From contig NZ_LZHV01000014.1 in NCBI RefSeq assembly GCF_001667275.1, forward strand, positions 1-64,000: a stretch of 64,000 nt of DNA, given 5' to 3'. The notes beneath the pieces are model-generated. The model was not told the DNA's origin. It did no database searches and worked only from the letters and a program-made list of their open reading frames with translations. Origin of the DNA: Mycobacterium sp. ACS4054 (GTDB lineage: Bacteria; Actinomycetota; Actinomycetes; Mycobacteriales; Mycobacteriaceae). The position numbers and the translations under genes were made by a program. Positions 28,922 to 37,768 of the stretch are shown here, in pieces (the stretch's first letter is position 1; every line of letters starts with the position of its first letter).

Positions 28922-30289
28922 GTGGCTTCGACCCTTACCAAAATCATCAGCGTCCTGGATCCACGCACCGGCGACACGGTCACGCAGGTGCCGATCACCG
29001 AGCCGGCCGACTGTGACGAAGCGGTCGGGCGGGCCGCGGCCGCCGCCGAGGCGTGGGCCCGCACGTCGCCGGCCGAACGCGCGGCCGCCATCGCGGCTGC
29101 CGCCGACGACGTCCGCGCCGCGGCCGACGAACTCGCCGAACTGAACGAGCGGGAAACCGGCAAGCTGCGCGACGACGCGCGCGGCGGCGTGGACGCCGGG
29201 ATCGACACGCTCCTGCAATACGCCCAACTGGGACCCCTGCACCGCGGGCAAGCCCTGCAGGGCGGCTGGTCGGCCACCGATCTCATGGTTCCGCAGCCGC
29301 GCGGCGTGGTCGCGGTCATCACCCCGTGGAACGATCCCGTCGCCGTGGCGGCCGGGCTGCTCGGTGCGGCACTCGTCACCGGAAACACGGTGGTGCACAA
29401 GCCAAGTGAGCGCTGTCCGCAAACGGGGCGCCGGTTCGCCGAACTGCTGGCGGCTCGGCTGCCCGCCGGCGTGCTCGAGATCGTGGACGGCGACGGAACC
29501 GTTAGGGAACGGTTGGCGGGTGCGGAGCAGGTCGACGTCGTCGCCCATGTCGGCAGCAGTGCGACCGGCCGGGAGATCGCCCGGGCCTGCGCCGAACGCG
29601 GCGCCAAGGCGCTGCTGGAAAGCGGCGGCAATGACGCGTTGATCGTCGACGCCGACGTCGACCCGAGCTGGGCGGCCGCACAGACGGCGCTCGGCGCCTT
29701 CGCCAACGCCGGACAGATCTGCGTGTCGGTGGAACGCGTCTACGTCGTGCAATCGATCGCCGACGCGTTCCTCAATGCGTTGATCGACGAGGCGATCTCG
29801 TGGGCCGACCGGATCGGGCCGCTGGTCGACGAGCGTCATCGCGAACACGTGCACGCGCATGTCGAGGACGCAACCCGCAACGGGGCCCACGTGCTCGTCG
29901 ACGGCGAGCCGCGACCCGGGCCCGGCTCGTTCTATCCGCCCACCGTGTTGACCGATTGCACCGCCGACATGCTCGTCATGCGCGAGGAAACGTTCGGTCC
30001 CGTCGCGCCGGTGCGGGTGGTGCCCGACTTCGCCACCGCGTTGACCGAAGCCGCGCACGACCGCTACGGATTGGCCGCCACCGTGCTGACGGGCAGCATG
30101 GCGCATGCCCAGGAGGCATGGCGCAGCCTGCCCGTGGGGACCGTCAAGATCAACGACGTCTTCGGCGGCGCGCCGGGCGGCGCCTCCGAACCCCGCCGCG
30201 CCAGTGGCACGGGGTTCGGCTTCGGACCCGAACTGCTCGACGAGCTGACCGCGGTCAAGGTGGTGCACTGGTCGGCACCCGGCGACTGA
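28922..30289 (+). CDS. Aldehyde dehydrogenase family protein
   Basis: A 455-residue NAD(P)-dependent aldehyde dehydrogenase. Conserved residues are Asn137 (TPWN), Lys160 (VHKPSE), Glu233 (LLESGGND) and catalytic Cys267 (NAGQICVS), with EETFGPVAPV near the C-terminus. It oxidises an aldehyde to the acid; the substrate is unknown. The GTG at 28922 was chosen from the family N-terminus; a long open frame upstream is antisense to the esterase. It is divergent from that esterase. Confidence 0.9.
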   Translation: MASTLTKIISVLDPRTGDTVTQVPITEPADCDEAVGRAAAAAEAWARTSPAERAAAIAAAADDVRAAADELAELNERETGKLRDDARGGVDAGIDTLLQYAQLGPLHRGQALQGGWSATDLMVPQPRGVVAVITPWNDPVAVAAGLLGAALVTGNTVVHKPSERCPQTGRRFAELLAARLPAGVLEIVDGDGTVRERLAGAEQVDVVAHVGSSATGREIARACAERGAKALLESGGNDALIVDADVDPSWAAAQTALGAFANAGQICVSVERVYVVQSIADAFLNALIDEAISWADRIGPLVDERHREHVHAHVEDATRNGAHVLVDGEPRPGPGSFYPPTVLTDCTADMLVMREETFGPVAPVRVVPDFATALTEAAHDRYGLAATVLTGSMAHAQEAWRSLPVGTVKINDVFGGAPGGASEPRRASGTGFGFGPELLDELTAVKVVHWSAPGD

Positions 30290-30309
30290 CCGGACGGGGC
30301 CACCCATAA

Positions 30310-30322
30310 CGTCACAGTGACG
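30310..30322. repeat. Palindrome CGTCACAGTGACG, copy 1
   Basis: Six-base arms around one central base. An exact copy is at 30558-30570, and a degenerate copy (TCATCACAGTAACGA) is at 42666-42680 upstream of the SARP gene. Confidence 0.6.
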
Positions 30323-30557
30323 AATTGCGTTGGGGCGACGCATCATTCGTGCAAAAGGGGCGTCCGCGTCTTCGGTCGAAATTGTTGCCCGGGGGACGGC
30401 GGGCCGTGGCCCTATAGGGCGGGTCATCCCGACGGCGGCATATTCTGCGGGCGAGAAACCTCGCGGAACCGGAAGGCGCGACGCCGAGCCCCGTCCCGTA
30501 TTGGCTGATGTGCCATCACGATTGGCCGCATGCGAAGGGGCGTGCCAGGCATCAAAT

Positions 30558-30570
30558 CGTCACAGTGACG
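30558..30570. repeat. Palindrome CGTCACAGTGACG, copy 2
   Basis: Exact second copy, 248 bases from the first. Both copies are followed by an AATTG/TATTG-like A/T step, which suggests a regulator site rather than chance. Confidence 0.6.
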
Positions 30571-30902
30571 TATTGATGCCGCCGAGTCCATCGACTGCGG
30601 GTGAGTCCCGGGGCGGCGTGCCGGCCCTTCGGCGCACCGCGCGCGTCCCGGCGCCGACGGTATCGGCACTCAGTCCGGTGTGCTGCGTTCGGCCGCACCG
30701 CGCGGCGCGCGCGACCGAGACACCATCCGAGGCCGGGGGCGCAGACTGTCGGCGCTGCACACGAGAAGACGGCGGCTGCCAGGCTTTTCGGGCAAGAGCG
30801 CCGAACGGCCCGGTTGCCGGTGTGCCGATAAGTGACATTATGTCAACTAAGCTACGCCATGGGCCGAGATGCGTTCAATCTTCAGGGGCCGGCCAACCGG
30901 TT

Positions 30903-30923
30903 CCCCATCAGGTTTTGATGGGG
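30903..30923 (-). terminator. Hairpin over the stop codon of the arylsulfotransferase-like gene
   Basis: CCCCATCA and TGATGGGG form a perfect 8-bp stem with a 5-base loop that includes the stop codon. There is no U-tract, so it would be a tract-less mycobacterial-type terminator or a 3'-end stabiliser. Confidence 0.4.
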
Positions 30924-32467
30924 TCGCTGGCGGCGATGGTAGCGCCGTTTTTATCTAGGGCCTCGATCGTGAAGTAGTTGCCCGTGGTGGCGGTGCCTGC
31001 GGGCAGTGCCACCGGGGTGTTCAGGCCGTTCCAGTCGGTGGTTACCAGTGACTTGAGCGAGTCAGGCGAGGGCCCGGACAGGACCCGCCACTGGATGACA
31101 TCTGTGGCGCCGTTCCACACCGCATGCAATGTGGGCCGGCCGTTGTCGTTGGACACGGTCAGCTCCGGATTCTGAGTGGGATGCCCGCTCCACTCCTGCA
31201 AAAACGCGCGGTATGTTCCATCCCCCACTGCCATCGCCTTGCTGCCGGCGCCGACTTGTTGCGTCGAGGTTTGGGGCTGGGTTGCGCTCCACACGATGCG
31301 TCCGTCGGGGGCGAATTCGGTGATGTGGTTGGCATCGCCCCAGCCGCTGAACGTGTTGCCGTTGGGAAGTGCTTGCGCGCTGCCCTGGGTGAAGGTGTCT
31401 ACCGGTTGGGGCTGAACCCAGTTCCGCAGCAGGGTCGCGGTCTTGGGCTGTCGGTCCAGCCGGATCCACATGATGCTCGATGCGCCATGGCGTTTTCCAC
31501 CCAGATCGACGTTGTTGTTGAACAACATGATCGTGTTCTCGTCCACGAATGTCGCGTCATGCTGTCCGGCGAAGTCCACCCCTGGGCCGGGTTTGAAATC
31601 CGAATTCTTCCCGCCCAATTTCCAGTTGATCGCGCCGGTTTGCGTGTTCACATCGACCAGCTCATTGGCCGAGCGAACCGACACCAGCATATTTCCATCT
31701 GGGTCGGGGGCAATCGAGTTGATATGCAGCGGAAGTACCCCTTCACCCGGAATGCCCTGCAGCTGGGTGTAATTGAGCACGCTATCGGTCACTGGAAGGT
31801 GCTGCGCCGAATCCCACGCGAGCAATGTCTTCCCCGAAGCAACATCGACAACGTTGACAAAGCTGTCGGCGATTTTCGCGGTTTTGGGCCCGCCGATACC
31901 AGACAGGTCGGCATCGACCTCCTTCACCGATGTGATCAGCGCATGCCCATCCGGGGTAAGCCGAAACTCGTGAAGATCCGACGCGCCGCCCTCTGTGGTG
32001 ATCTTCTTGATGATGTTGTAGTTCGTATCGGCGATGTAATCGGCACCGGAGAACTTGTCGCCCTGAAACCAGGTCAGCACTGGTTTACCTTGATAGGTCT
32101 GCACCTGGAAATTCACGGCATCCTGATCGCCGGGGATCTGCAAAAACCACACCGGCCGCCCTTTTTTATCCAGGATTTCCGGGCCTGACGGAATTCCGGG
32201 GTTCCCGTTGCCGAACAGATTCGCCGCGCCAGGCGCGCCACCATTGATGAACACAAAACCCGAACCGCCATCCTGCTGGTTCACCGTGACGTTCAGCGGC
32301 GGCGGTGCCAGCTGTGTCTGCGGCACCGCCGAAAGATCCTTAATACTGGGCGCTGCGGAAACACTGGGCGCCGCGGAACCTGCGGATTCAGGCGCTTTAC
32401 TGGGCGCCGGAGAACACGCAGACACCAACACCAGGGCTGCCACCACTACACCGGTTGATGACTTCAC
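30908..32467 (-). CDS. Arylsulfotransferase (ASST)-like lipoprotein
   Basis: A 519-residue exported protein. GTG at 32467 begins VKSSTGVVVAALVLVSAC, a signal peptide with lipobox VSAC, then an Ala/Ser/Pro linker. The rest is a beta-propeller of the arylsulfotransferase type (WFLQIPGDQDAV, LHEFRLTPDGHALITS, HDATFVDENTIMLFNN). The His in GQHDATF matches the position of the catalytic His in ASST proteins. The frame stays open into an upstream SDR fragment that has its own start, so a 611-residue fusion is possible. Activity is unproven; many actinobacterial homologues are uncharacterised. Confidence 0.8.
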   Translation of the reverse strand: MKSSTGVVVAALVLVSACSPAPSKAPESAGSAAPSVSAAPSIKDLSAVPQTQLAPPPLNVTVNQQDGGSGFVFINGGAPGAANLFGNGNPGIPSGPEILDKKGRPVWFLQIPGDQDAVNFQVQTYQGKPVLTWFQGDKFSGADYIADTNYNIIKKITTEGGASDLHEFRLTPDGHALITSVKEVDADLSGIGGPKTAKIADSFVNVVDVASGKTLLAWDSAQHLPVTDSVLNYTQLQGIPGEGVLPLHINSIAPDPDGNMLVSVRSANELVDVNTQTGAINWKLGGKNSDFKPGPGVDFAGQHDATFVDENTIMLFNNNVDLGGKRHGASSIMWIRLDRQPKTATLLRNWVQPQPVDTFTQGSAQALPNGNTFSGWGDANHITEFAPDGRIVWSATQPQTSTQQVGAGSKAMAVGDGTYRAFLQEWSGHPTQNPELTVSNDNGRPTLHAVWNGATDVIQWRVLSGPSPDSLKSLVTTDWNGLNTPVALPAGTATTGNYFTIEALDKNGATIAASDPIKT

Positions 32468-32578
32468 CGGGCCAAAGTTAGCGAACGCTCCTGCGAATTC
32501 ATCTGTGCGTCTGCCGTGAAGACGAGCGCCTTGCGTTGGCTCACAGGCTGATTCGCTTAGATGCGGTCGTGGTTCTTC

Positions 32579-32743
32579 ACCTGACGCGTCGACGCCCTCG
32601 GCCTTCAACTGCCCGGCGAGTGCGTCGAGGCGCTCTTTGGCGCGGGCGACGAGTGCGACGCTGGATCCCTCGCGGGCCAAGCGCCGCGCGACGGCGGCAC
32701 CGAGGTGCGGGCCTCCACCGAAGATGGCTCTCACTTTGGACAT
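32579..32743 (-). pseudogene. Truncated SDR (N-terminal Rossmann fragment)
   Basis: ATG at 32743, preceded by GAGGAGACAC, begins MSKVRAIFGGGPHLGAAVAR, a Rossmann dinucleotide-binding start. SDR homology continues for about 55 residues (VALVARAKERLDALAGQL) and then stops. The frame continues in register into the arylsulfotransferase-like gene. No SDR active-site region is found downstream, so this looks like the remnant of a deletion. Confidence 0.6.
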
Positions 32744-33066
32744 CGGATGTGTCTCCTCTGAATTCATGCGGGGGTTCGGTGCCGCGATTCGGCGGCGCCG
32801 CGGCGCCGTTGCTTGCGAAAACGACGGACTGGATCGCCATAACGCCCGCGAGACGGAACTCATCAGACCGATTTGGCCGCTGGCGTCGTCAGAAGCGCCG
32901 ACGGCGGATCGACAGGTGGAGACGGACACGCTGTCCGAGATTACATAAGGGACTTAACTAATGGAAGGGGTCACGCTGTAGATTCTCATGACTCGCGACC
33001 GTGTGATCCGATTTTACACCGCTAAGACTAACTCGGCGACCAAAAGGTGTACAGGAACCTGGGGTA

Positions 33067-33087
33067 ATACATAGTGTCGTGATGTAT
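33067..33087. promoter_or_regulatory. Predicted MarR operator
   Basis: Inverted repeat ATACAT-N9-ATGTAT, 11 bases before the MarR start codon. MarR proteins usually bind palindromes of this length overlapping their own promoter. Confidence 0.45.
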
Positions 33088-33098
33088 AGTCCCGGGGT

Positions 33099-33596
33099 AT
33101 GGCCAAGTCGGAAGACGGCATAGACAGGATCGCCGAAGTCGTCCGACAGGCTGCGCTACTGGCCACGCGTCACTTGCTCAATCGCGAGGAGCTCAGCGTG
33201 TCCGCAATGGAGGTGCTGCACACGCTAAGCGTTGAAGGTCCAACTCGGCTCACTACGCTTTCCGAGGCCATGCACGTGAGCCAGCCGGCAATGACCCAGT
33301 TGATCCAGCGTCTTGACCGCCGCAAGTTGGTGGCTCGCGTGGCCGATCCAGAAGACGGCCGCGCAACCATCGTCAATGTCACTGAGAGTGCACGAGATCT
33401 GTTGCACCGCCTGCGCAACGAAGACAACGAGAAGCTCGCCGCCCTCCTAGCGATGCTCTCTGCGAGCGATCAAGAGGCGCTACGACTTGCTATGTACGTC
33501 GCCGGGCCGATCATTCAACTACTCAATGAAAACGCCGCACTGCTCGCGCAGGCCACCACCACCGGGCCGCGCAACGAGCCGATGAACCGCAACTAG
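33099..33596 (+). CDS. MarR family transcriptional regulator
   Basis: A 165-residue MarR protein. The winged helix-turn-helix runs from about residue 35 to 100: LTTLSEAMHVSQPAMTQLIQRL is the recognition region, and VADPEDGRATIVNVTESA is the wing typical of MarR. It starts with ATG at 33099. It lies divergent from the SDR remnant/arylsulfotransferase unit and upstream of an NAD(P)-binding protein, either of which it may regulate. Confidence 0.9.
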   Translation: MAKSEDGIDRIAEVVRQAALLATRHLLNREELSVSAMEVLHTLSVEGPTRLTTLSEAMHVSQPAMTQLIQRLDRRKLVARVADPEDGRATIVNVTESARDLLHRLRNEDNEKLAALLAMLSASDQEALRLAMYVAGPIIQLLNENAALLAQATTTGPRNEPMNRN

Positions 33597-33929
33597 TCGG
33601 CTAGGAGACCTCACGCGCAGCTTTGATCGCTGCGGTCATCTACCAAGAGATTGTCAAGGAGAAGTGATGGGTACCGCTGTCATCGGGTGAGCCGGGCCCG
33701 GCCTAGACGGGGCTATCGGCCATCGGGGTGAACCTAAGACGATCGCGAGATCCATTGGTACCAAACCCGACGTGGCACCGAACTGGCCTACACGACACCG
33801 AGTGCGAAGCGACCGCATGACCGTAGCGCGAAGTTCTTCACAGCGAAGCCGTTACCGGCTGCCACCGGACGCATCCGCCTGCCGCAGGCGATACGCGCCT
33901 GCGGCAGGCAATCCACTGAAGGGGAAACA
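33597..33929. other. Long spacer with a strong hairpin
   Basis: About 330 bases between marR and the NAD(P)-binding protein gene. I see no gene. The main structure is the 14-bp inverted repeat at 33877-33909. Confidence 0.5.
33877..33909 (+). promoter_or_regulatory. Perfect 14-bp stem hairpin in the leader of the NmrA-like gene
   Basis: GCCTGCCGCAGGCG (33877-33890) pairs perfectly with CGCCTGCGGCAGGC (33896-33909) around the loop ATACG. It ends 20 bases before the ATG at 33930, just ahead of the AGGGGAAAC ribosome-binding site. No poly-T follows. It could be an attenuator, a tract-less terminator or a protein-binding hairpin. Confidence 0.55.
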
Positions 33930-34592
33930 ATGACCAACCTGCTTGTCCTGGGAGGCAGCGGCCGCACCGGGGTCCATGTACTCGCGCACGCAGCCACACA
34001 CGGTCATCGCGTTCGTGCCCTGGTGCGCAACCCGGACGCTGTCCAGGCCCCGGACGGCGTGGAACTCGTCGCGGGCACGCCGTCCAATATCGACGACATC
34101 CGCAAGGCCGCCCAGGGTACCGAGGCGGTGATCAGCACCCTCAACAACTCGCGCGCCTCGGACAATCCCTGGGCCAACCCCGTCAGCCCACCGATGTTCA
34201 TGACCGACGCCACCCGTAACCTCCTGACCGTGATGGGCGAGCAGAACATCCGCCGGATCGTCATCAACTCCACCATGGGCGCGGGCGACGACTGGGCTCG
34301 CATCAACCCGCTGTTCAGGTTCTTGGTCAACATCTCCAACATCAAGGCCGGCTTCGTCGACCACAGCGGCGTCGACCAGATCGTGCGCGCCTCCGATACC
34401 GACTGGACTCTCGCCAGAGCAGTCGCCCTCACCGACAAGCCGGCCCGCGGTCCCGTGCGGGCCGCGGAGGCCGGCACCGAAAAGCCCGGCATGCGGATCA
34501 ACCGCGCCGACCTCGCTGCTTTTCTCGTTGACAGCGTTGAGCACGGCACCTGGATCCACCAGGCGCCGCTTGTCTGGAATACCCGAGGCTGA
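33930..34592 (+). CDS. NmrA-like NAD(P)-binding protein (atypical SDR)
   Basis: A 220-residue atypical SDR of the NmrA/SDR_a5 type. The Rossmann motif is LGGSGRTGVHVL, followed by LVRNPDAV, with VINSTMGAGDDW in the central strand; the classical Tyr-x3-Lys is absent. Such proteins are often quinone or NAD(P)H-sensing reductases. The ATG at 33930 follows AGGGGAAAC. A strong hairpin lies just upstream, and the MarR gene lies 333 bases upstream. Confidence 0.85.
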   Translation: MTNLLVLGGSGRTGVHVLAHAATHGHRVRALVRNPDAVQAPDGVELVAGTPSNIDDIRKAAQGTEAVISTLNNSRASDNPWANPVSPPMFMTDATRNLLTVMGEQNIRRIVINSTMGAGDDWARINPLFRFLVNISNIKAGFVDHSGVDQIVRASDTDWTLARAVALTDKPARGPVRAAEAGTEKPGMRINRADLAAFLVDSVEHGTWIHQAPLVWNTRG

Positions 34593-35282
34593 TCCGCCAT
34601 AGGGCCGTACGCCGCACTGCCGACGTCCGTTGCGGTATCACATCACGTTCAACGCAGAGCAAGTGACAACCGTCGACCGCCGTCGATTACCAGCGAATCA
34701 ACAAGGCTGCCGCCACTGTGCAGCGGCAGCATTGCCGGCGGTCAGACAGCTCACGGCTTTGTCGGCATCGACCTGCAGGGCGAAGGCGACCTGTACGTGG
34801 AATTCGGCGACCCCAACCAGGGCGGCACCCTCACCGAGGCTGGCTGGAAAGTCCACACCTGATCCCACGTTGACTCGCCGAGCTGGAACCAGCGCACTCC
34901 ATCACAGTCGGCCGAAGTCGAGATACCGTACCGCGACGAAGGACACTGGAGCGCAACGCTATTCGCGGCGCGGGACCTGACGTGCGCTGCAGGCCAGCGA
35001 ACAGGTATCCGAAGTACCGCTTCCGCTCGACGGTTCGTCTGGCTTGCCTGAGCGAGCCGATCGGCACCGACCCCGTGAGGCTGTTCCGACGGTGTGACGC
35101 TGCTTCGACCGTGGTAGGAATGCGGCGGGATCGAATATGGCGGGTTACCAGTAAGGCTATTGCGTGCCCTGCCCCTCAACGGTTCTCGCTTATCAATCGA
35201 GGCCCATCATTCCTCGGCGAGATGTGGTGGTCATCGCGCAGACTAGGACTCGCATCCGACGCTGTGGAGGACCGATACCGCA
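34593..35282. other. Gene-poor interval with a probable decayed gene
   Basis: About 690 bases without an intact gene. Apart from the fragment at about 34679-34862, I see no family signature. Open frames on both strands have Arg/Ser-rich composition. Confidence 0.5.
34679..34862 (+). pseudogene. Frameshifted gene remnant of unknown family
   Basis: One frame reads AVDYQRINKAAATVQRQ. After a shift near 34728 another frame continues with coding-like codons, GGQTAHGFVGIDLQGEGDLY, then VEFGDPNQGGTLTEAGWKVHT and a stop at 34860-34862. There is no start or ribosome-binding site. The family is not recognised. Confidence 0.35.
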
Positions 35283-36968
35283 ATGAATCCGGTTGCCGAA
35301 TTCGACTTCATCATTGTGGGTGCGGGCAGCGCAGGCTGCCTGCTCGCGAATCGGCTCAGCGCCAACCCCGATCGCCGTGTGCTTCTGATCGAGGCCGGCG
35401 GCAAGGATGACTGGTTCTGGATCAAGGTGCCGGTGGGCTATCTGTACACGATCGCCAACCCCCGAACCGACTGGTGCTTCACCACCGAACCCGACCCTGG
35501 CCTTGCCGGCCGGAGCATTCACTACGCGCGCGGCCGGGTGATCGGCGGCTGCTCGTCGATCAACGCCATGATCCACATGCGCGGACAGGCCAGCGACTAC
35601 GCGCTGTGGGCGCAGGCCACCGGCGACGAACGCTGGCTGTGGGGTGGGCCGGACAGTCCCGGCGAGACACTGGCGATCTACAAAGAGTTGGAGAACTACT
35701 ACGGCGGAGCCGACGATTGGCACGGCGCCGGTGGTGAGATCCGCGTCGAGCTACCGCGGGTGCGCTGGAAGATCCTGGACGCCTGGCAGGCCGCCGCCGC
35801 CCAAGTGGGCATCTCCCCGATCCATGAATTCAACCAGGGCGACAACGCCGGCTGTGCGTACTTTCACGTCAACCAACGGCGTGGCCGGCGATGGTCGATG
35901 GCCGATGCCTTCCTGCATCCCGTCGCCCACCGGCAGAACCTCACCGTCTACACGCACACTCAGGCGTTGCGGCTTTTGGTGGATGACCACGTCCACGAGG
36001 ATCAGCGTCGGGGCGCCTGGACCACGGCGCGGCACCGCGTCGCCGGAGTGCGCCTGCTCAAAGGCGGACAAATCGTCGATATCCGGGCGCGACAGGAGGT
36101 GATCCTGAGCGCCGGAGCAATTGGGTCGCCGCACCTGATGCAGGTCTCGGGGCTCGGCCCAGCCGGCCTGCTCGCCCAGCATCAAGTGCCGGTGGCCGTC
36201 GATCTGCCGGGAGTGGGCGAAAACCTCCAGGACCACTTGCAGATTCGAACCATCTACCGGGTCCGGGGCGCCCCGACCGTCAACACCCTGTACCGGAACT
36301 GGATCACCCGGGCGGGCATGGGTCTTCAGTACCTGCTGTTGCGGTCAGGGCCCATGACGATGCCGCCTTCCACCCTGGGGGCTTTTGCCAAGAGCGACCC
36401 CGCGCTGGGAAGCGCCGATCTGGAGTGGCATGTGCAGCCCTTGTCGTTGCCGAAGTTCGGCGAACCCCTGCACCCCTTCGGAGCGATCACTCCCTCGGTC
36501 TGCAATCTGCGACCCACCTCGCGAGGCCATGTGCGGATGGCCAGTGCAGATCCCCTCATCTATCCGAAAATCTTCTGCAACTACCTGTCGACCGACGTCG
36601 ATCGTCAAATCGCGGTGCGGGGCCTCCGGATGACCCGGCAGATCATGGCGGCGCCGGCCCTCGCCCGCTACCGTCCGCAGGAGTTTCTTCCGGGGCCGCA
36701 ACTGGTGAGCGATGAAGCGCTGCAGAAGGCGGCCGGCGAACTCGGTACGACCATTTTTCACCCGGTGGGTACCTGCGCGATGGGAGCATTTGACGCTCGC
36801 GGGCGGCCGCGCTCGGCCGCCACGGTGCTCGACACCGACTGCCGCGTGTATCGCGTTGCAGGCCTTAGGGTGGTCGACGCCTCGGCCATACCCACCATCA
36901 TTTCCGGCAACACGAACGCGCCGGTGATGCTCATCGCGGAGCGCGCAGCGCGGGCGATTGTGGGATGA
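35283..36968 (+). CDS. GMC family FAD-dependent oxidoreductase
   Basis: A 561-residue glucose-methanol-choline oxidoreductase. The FAD-binding GAGSAG is at residues 13-18 with LLIEAGG, and the GMC signature GRVIGGCSSINAMIHMRG lies at about 79-96. The C-terminal active site has His in FHPVGTCAMG and Asn in SGNTNAPVMLIAE. It oxidises an alcohol, possibly choline or a lipid alcohol. The ATG at 35283 gives the usual short N-terminus. It converges with the LGFP lipoprotein gene 5 bases away. Confidence 0.9.
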   Translation: MNPVAEFDFIIVGAGSAGCLLANRLSANPDRRVLLIEAGGKDDWFWIKVPVGYLYTIANPRTDWCFTTEPDPGLAGRSIHYARGRVIGGCSSINAMIHMRGQASDYALWAQATGDERWLWGGPDSPGETLAIYKELENYYGGADDWHGAGGEIRVELPRVRWKILDAWQAAAAQVGISPIHEFNQGDNAGCAYFHVNQRRGRRWSMADAFLHPVAHRQNLTVYTHTQALRLLVDDHVHEDQRRGAWTTARHRVAGVRLLKGGQIVDIRARQEVILSAGAIGSPHLMQVSGLGPAGLLAQHQVPVAVDLPGVGENLQDHLQIRTIYRVRGAPTVNTLYRNWITRAGMGLQYLLLRSGPMTMPPSTLGAFAKSDPALGSADLEWHVQPLSLPKFGEPLHPFGAITPSVCNLRPTSRGHVRMASADPLIYPKIFCNYLSTDVDRQIAVRGLRMTRQIMAAPALARYRPQEFLPGPQLVSDEALQKAAGELGTTIFHPVGTCAMGAFDARGRPRSAATVLDTDCRVYRVAGLRVVDASAIPTIISGNTNAPVMLIAERAARAIVG

Positions 36969-36973
36969 GTCGG

Positions 36974-37582
36974 CTAGAGCCCGGATGGGACGACCTTGTC
37001 GTTTACCGTCACCGCGACCTGGCCGGTCGCCGGGTTGTACTCGATCTTGCCGTGCTCGAAGGTCGACACCTGCAGGTCGCCGATGACGTTCACGTCGCTG
37101 GTGGGCAAGCCCAGCGGCCCTGCCGAACCGTTAGTGCCGGTGACCGCGGGCGTGCCGTCCGGGCCGCGTGGGACATTCCAGGCCTCCCGGATCTTGCCCA
37201 CGATGATGTACGCGGGTGTGCCGGCCGCGCCGTTCCTGGCGGTGATCGCGCCGCCCTGGAATTGCTGGAACACCACGCCGCTGTCCCGCGTCCCCGCGTT
37301 GCGGTCACCCGTCAGCGGCTTGCCGAGCGCCTTCTTCTGATCCTCGGTAGCCGACGAGTACTTGACCGCGATCGGGCCGGTCAGAGTCACCTCGACGTCG
37401 CGCTCCCCTATGAGCCTCACCTCGGTGGGCGGCGCCGGGGCGTTAGACGTGGCGGTGGCGCTCACCCCGACCTGAGGCGGTGCCGACGCGTCGACGCTTT
37501 TGCCATTGCTGCAGCCCGCAGCTATCAGCGCGACGGCGGCCAGGCCGACGATTGCAGCGTGGCGGTTTGCGATCGTTCTCAT
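36974..37582 (-). CDS. LGFP-repeat-like lipoprotein
   Basis: A 202-residue lipoprotein. The signal peptide ends in lipobox LIAAGC (Cys about residue 24), followed by a Pro/Ala/Thr linker and a C-terminal domain with GPLGLPTSDVNVIGDLQVSTFEHG, which matches an LGFP-type repeat (G-P-L-G-x-P-x-x-D) often found in mycolate-associated envelope proteins. The ATG at 37582 was chosen for the signal peptide. The 186 bases upstream, to the kinase gene, probably hold its promoter. Confidence 0.82.
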   Translation of the reverse strand: MRTIANRHAAIVGLAAVALIAAGCSNGKSVDASAPPQVGVSATATSNAPAPPTEVRLIGERDVEVTLTGPIAVKYSSATEDQKKALGKPLTGDRNAGTRDSGVVFQQFQGGAITARNGAAGTPAYIIVGKIREAWNVPRGPDGTPAVTGTNGSAGPLGLPTSDVNVIGDLQVSTFEHGKIEYNPATGQVAVTVNDKVVPSGL

Positions 37583-37768
37583 AGGCTTCCTCTCGCGTCT
37601 TCCTGTGGCGGGGTCAAGTCGCAGCTGACCATTTCGCCCGGACGGGACTTCAAACCGAATCACCTTGATCCGCAGGCGATCGCCCGACCGAACTTACAGT
37701 GCGGTCATAGACGGCAAGCCAGAGCACCGACCGGCGCGCGATGAAATCCAGCCGCAAGTGCCCCGGCG

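Larger units (their letters stand above)
30290..30907. other. Gene-poor interval with two identical palindromes
   Basis: About 620 bases without a supported gene. It contains CGTCACAGTGACG twice (30310-30322 and 30558-30570) and the inverted repeat TGACA-TTA-TGTCA at 30833-30845. Open frames here have no family signature and Arg-rich composition, so I did not call them. Confidence 0.5.

Noticed and set aside
30330..30977. 215-residue plus ORF in the gene-empty interval
   Set aside because: Arg/Ala-rich, no domain and overlaps the 3' end of the arylsulfotransferase-like gene.
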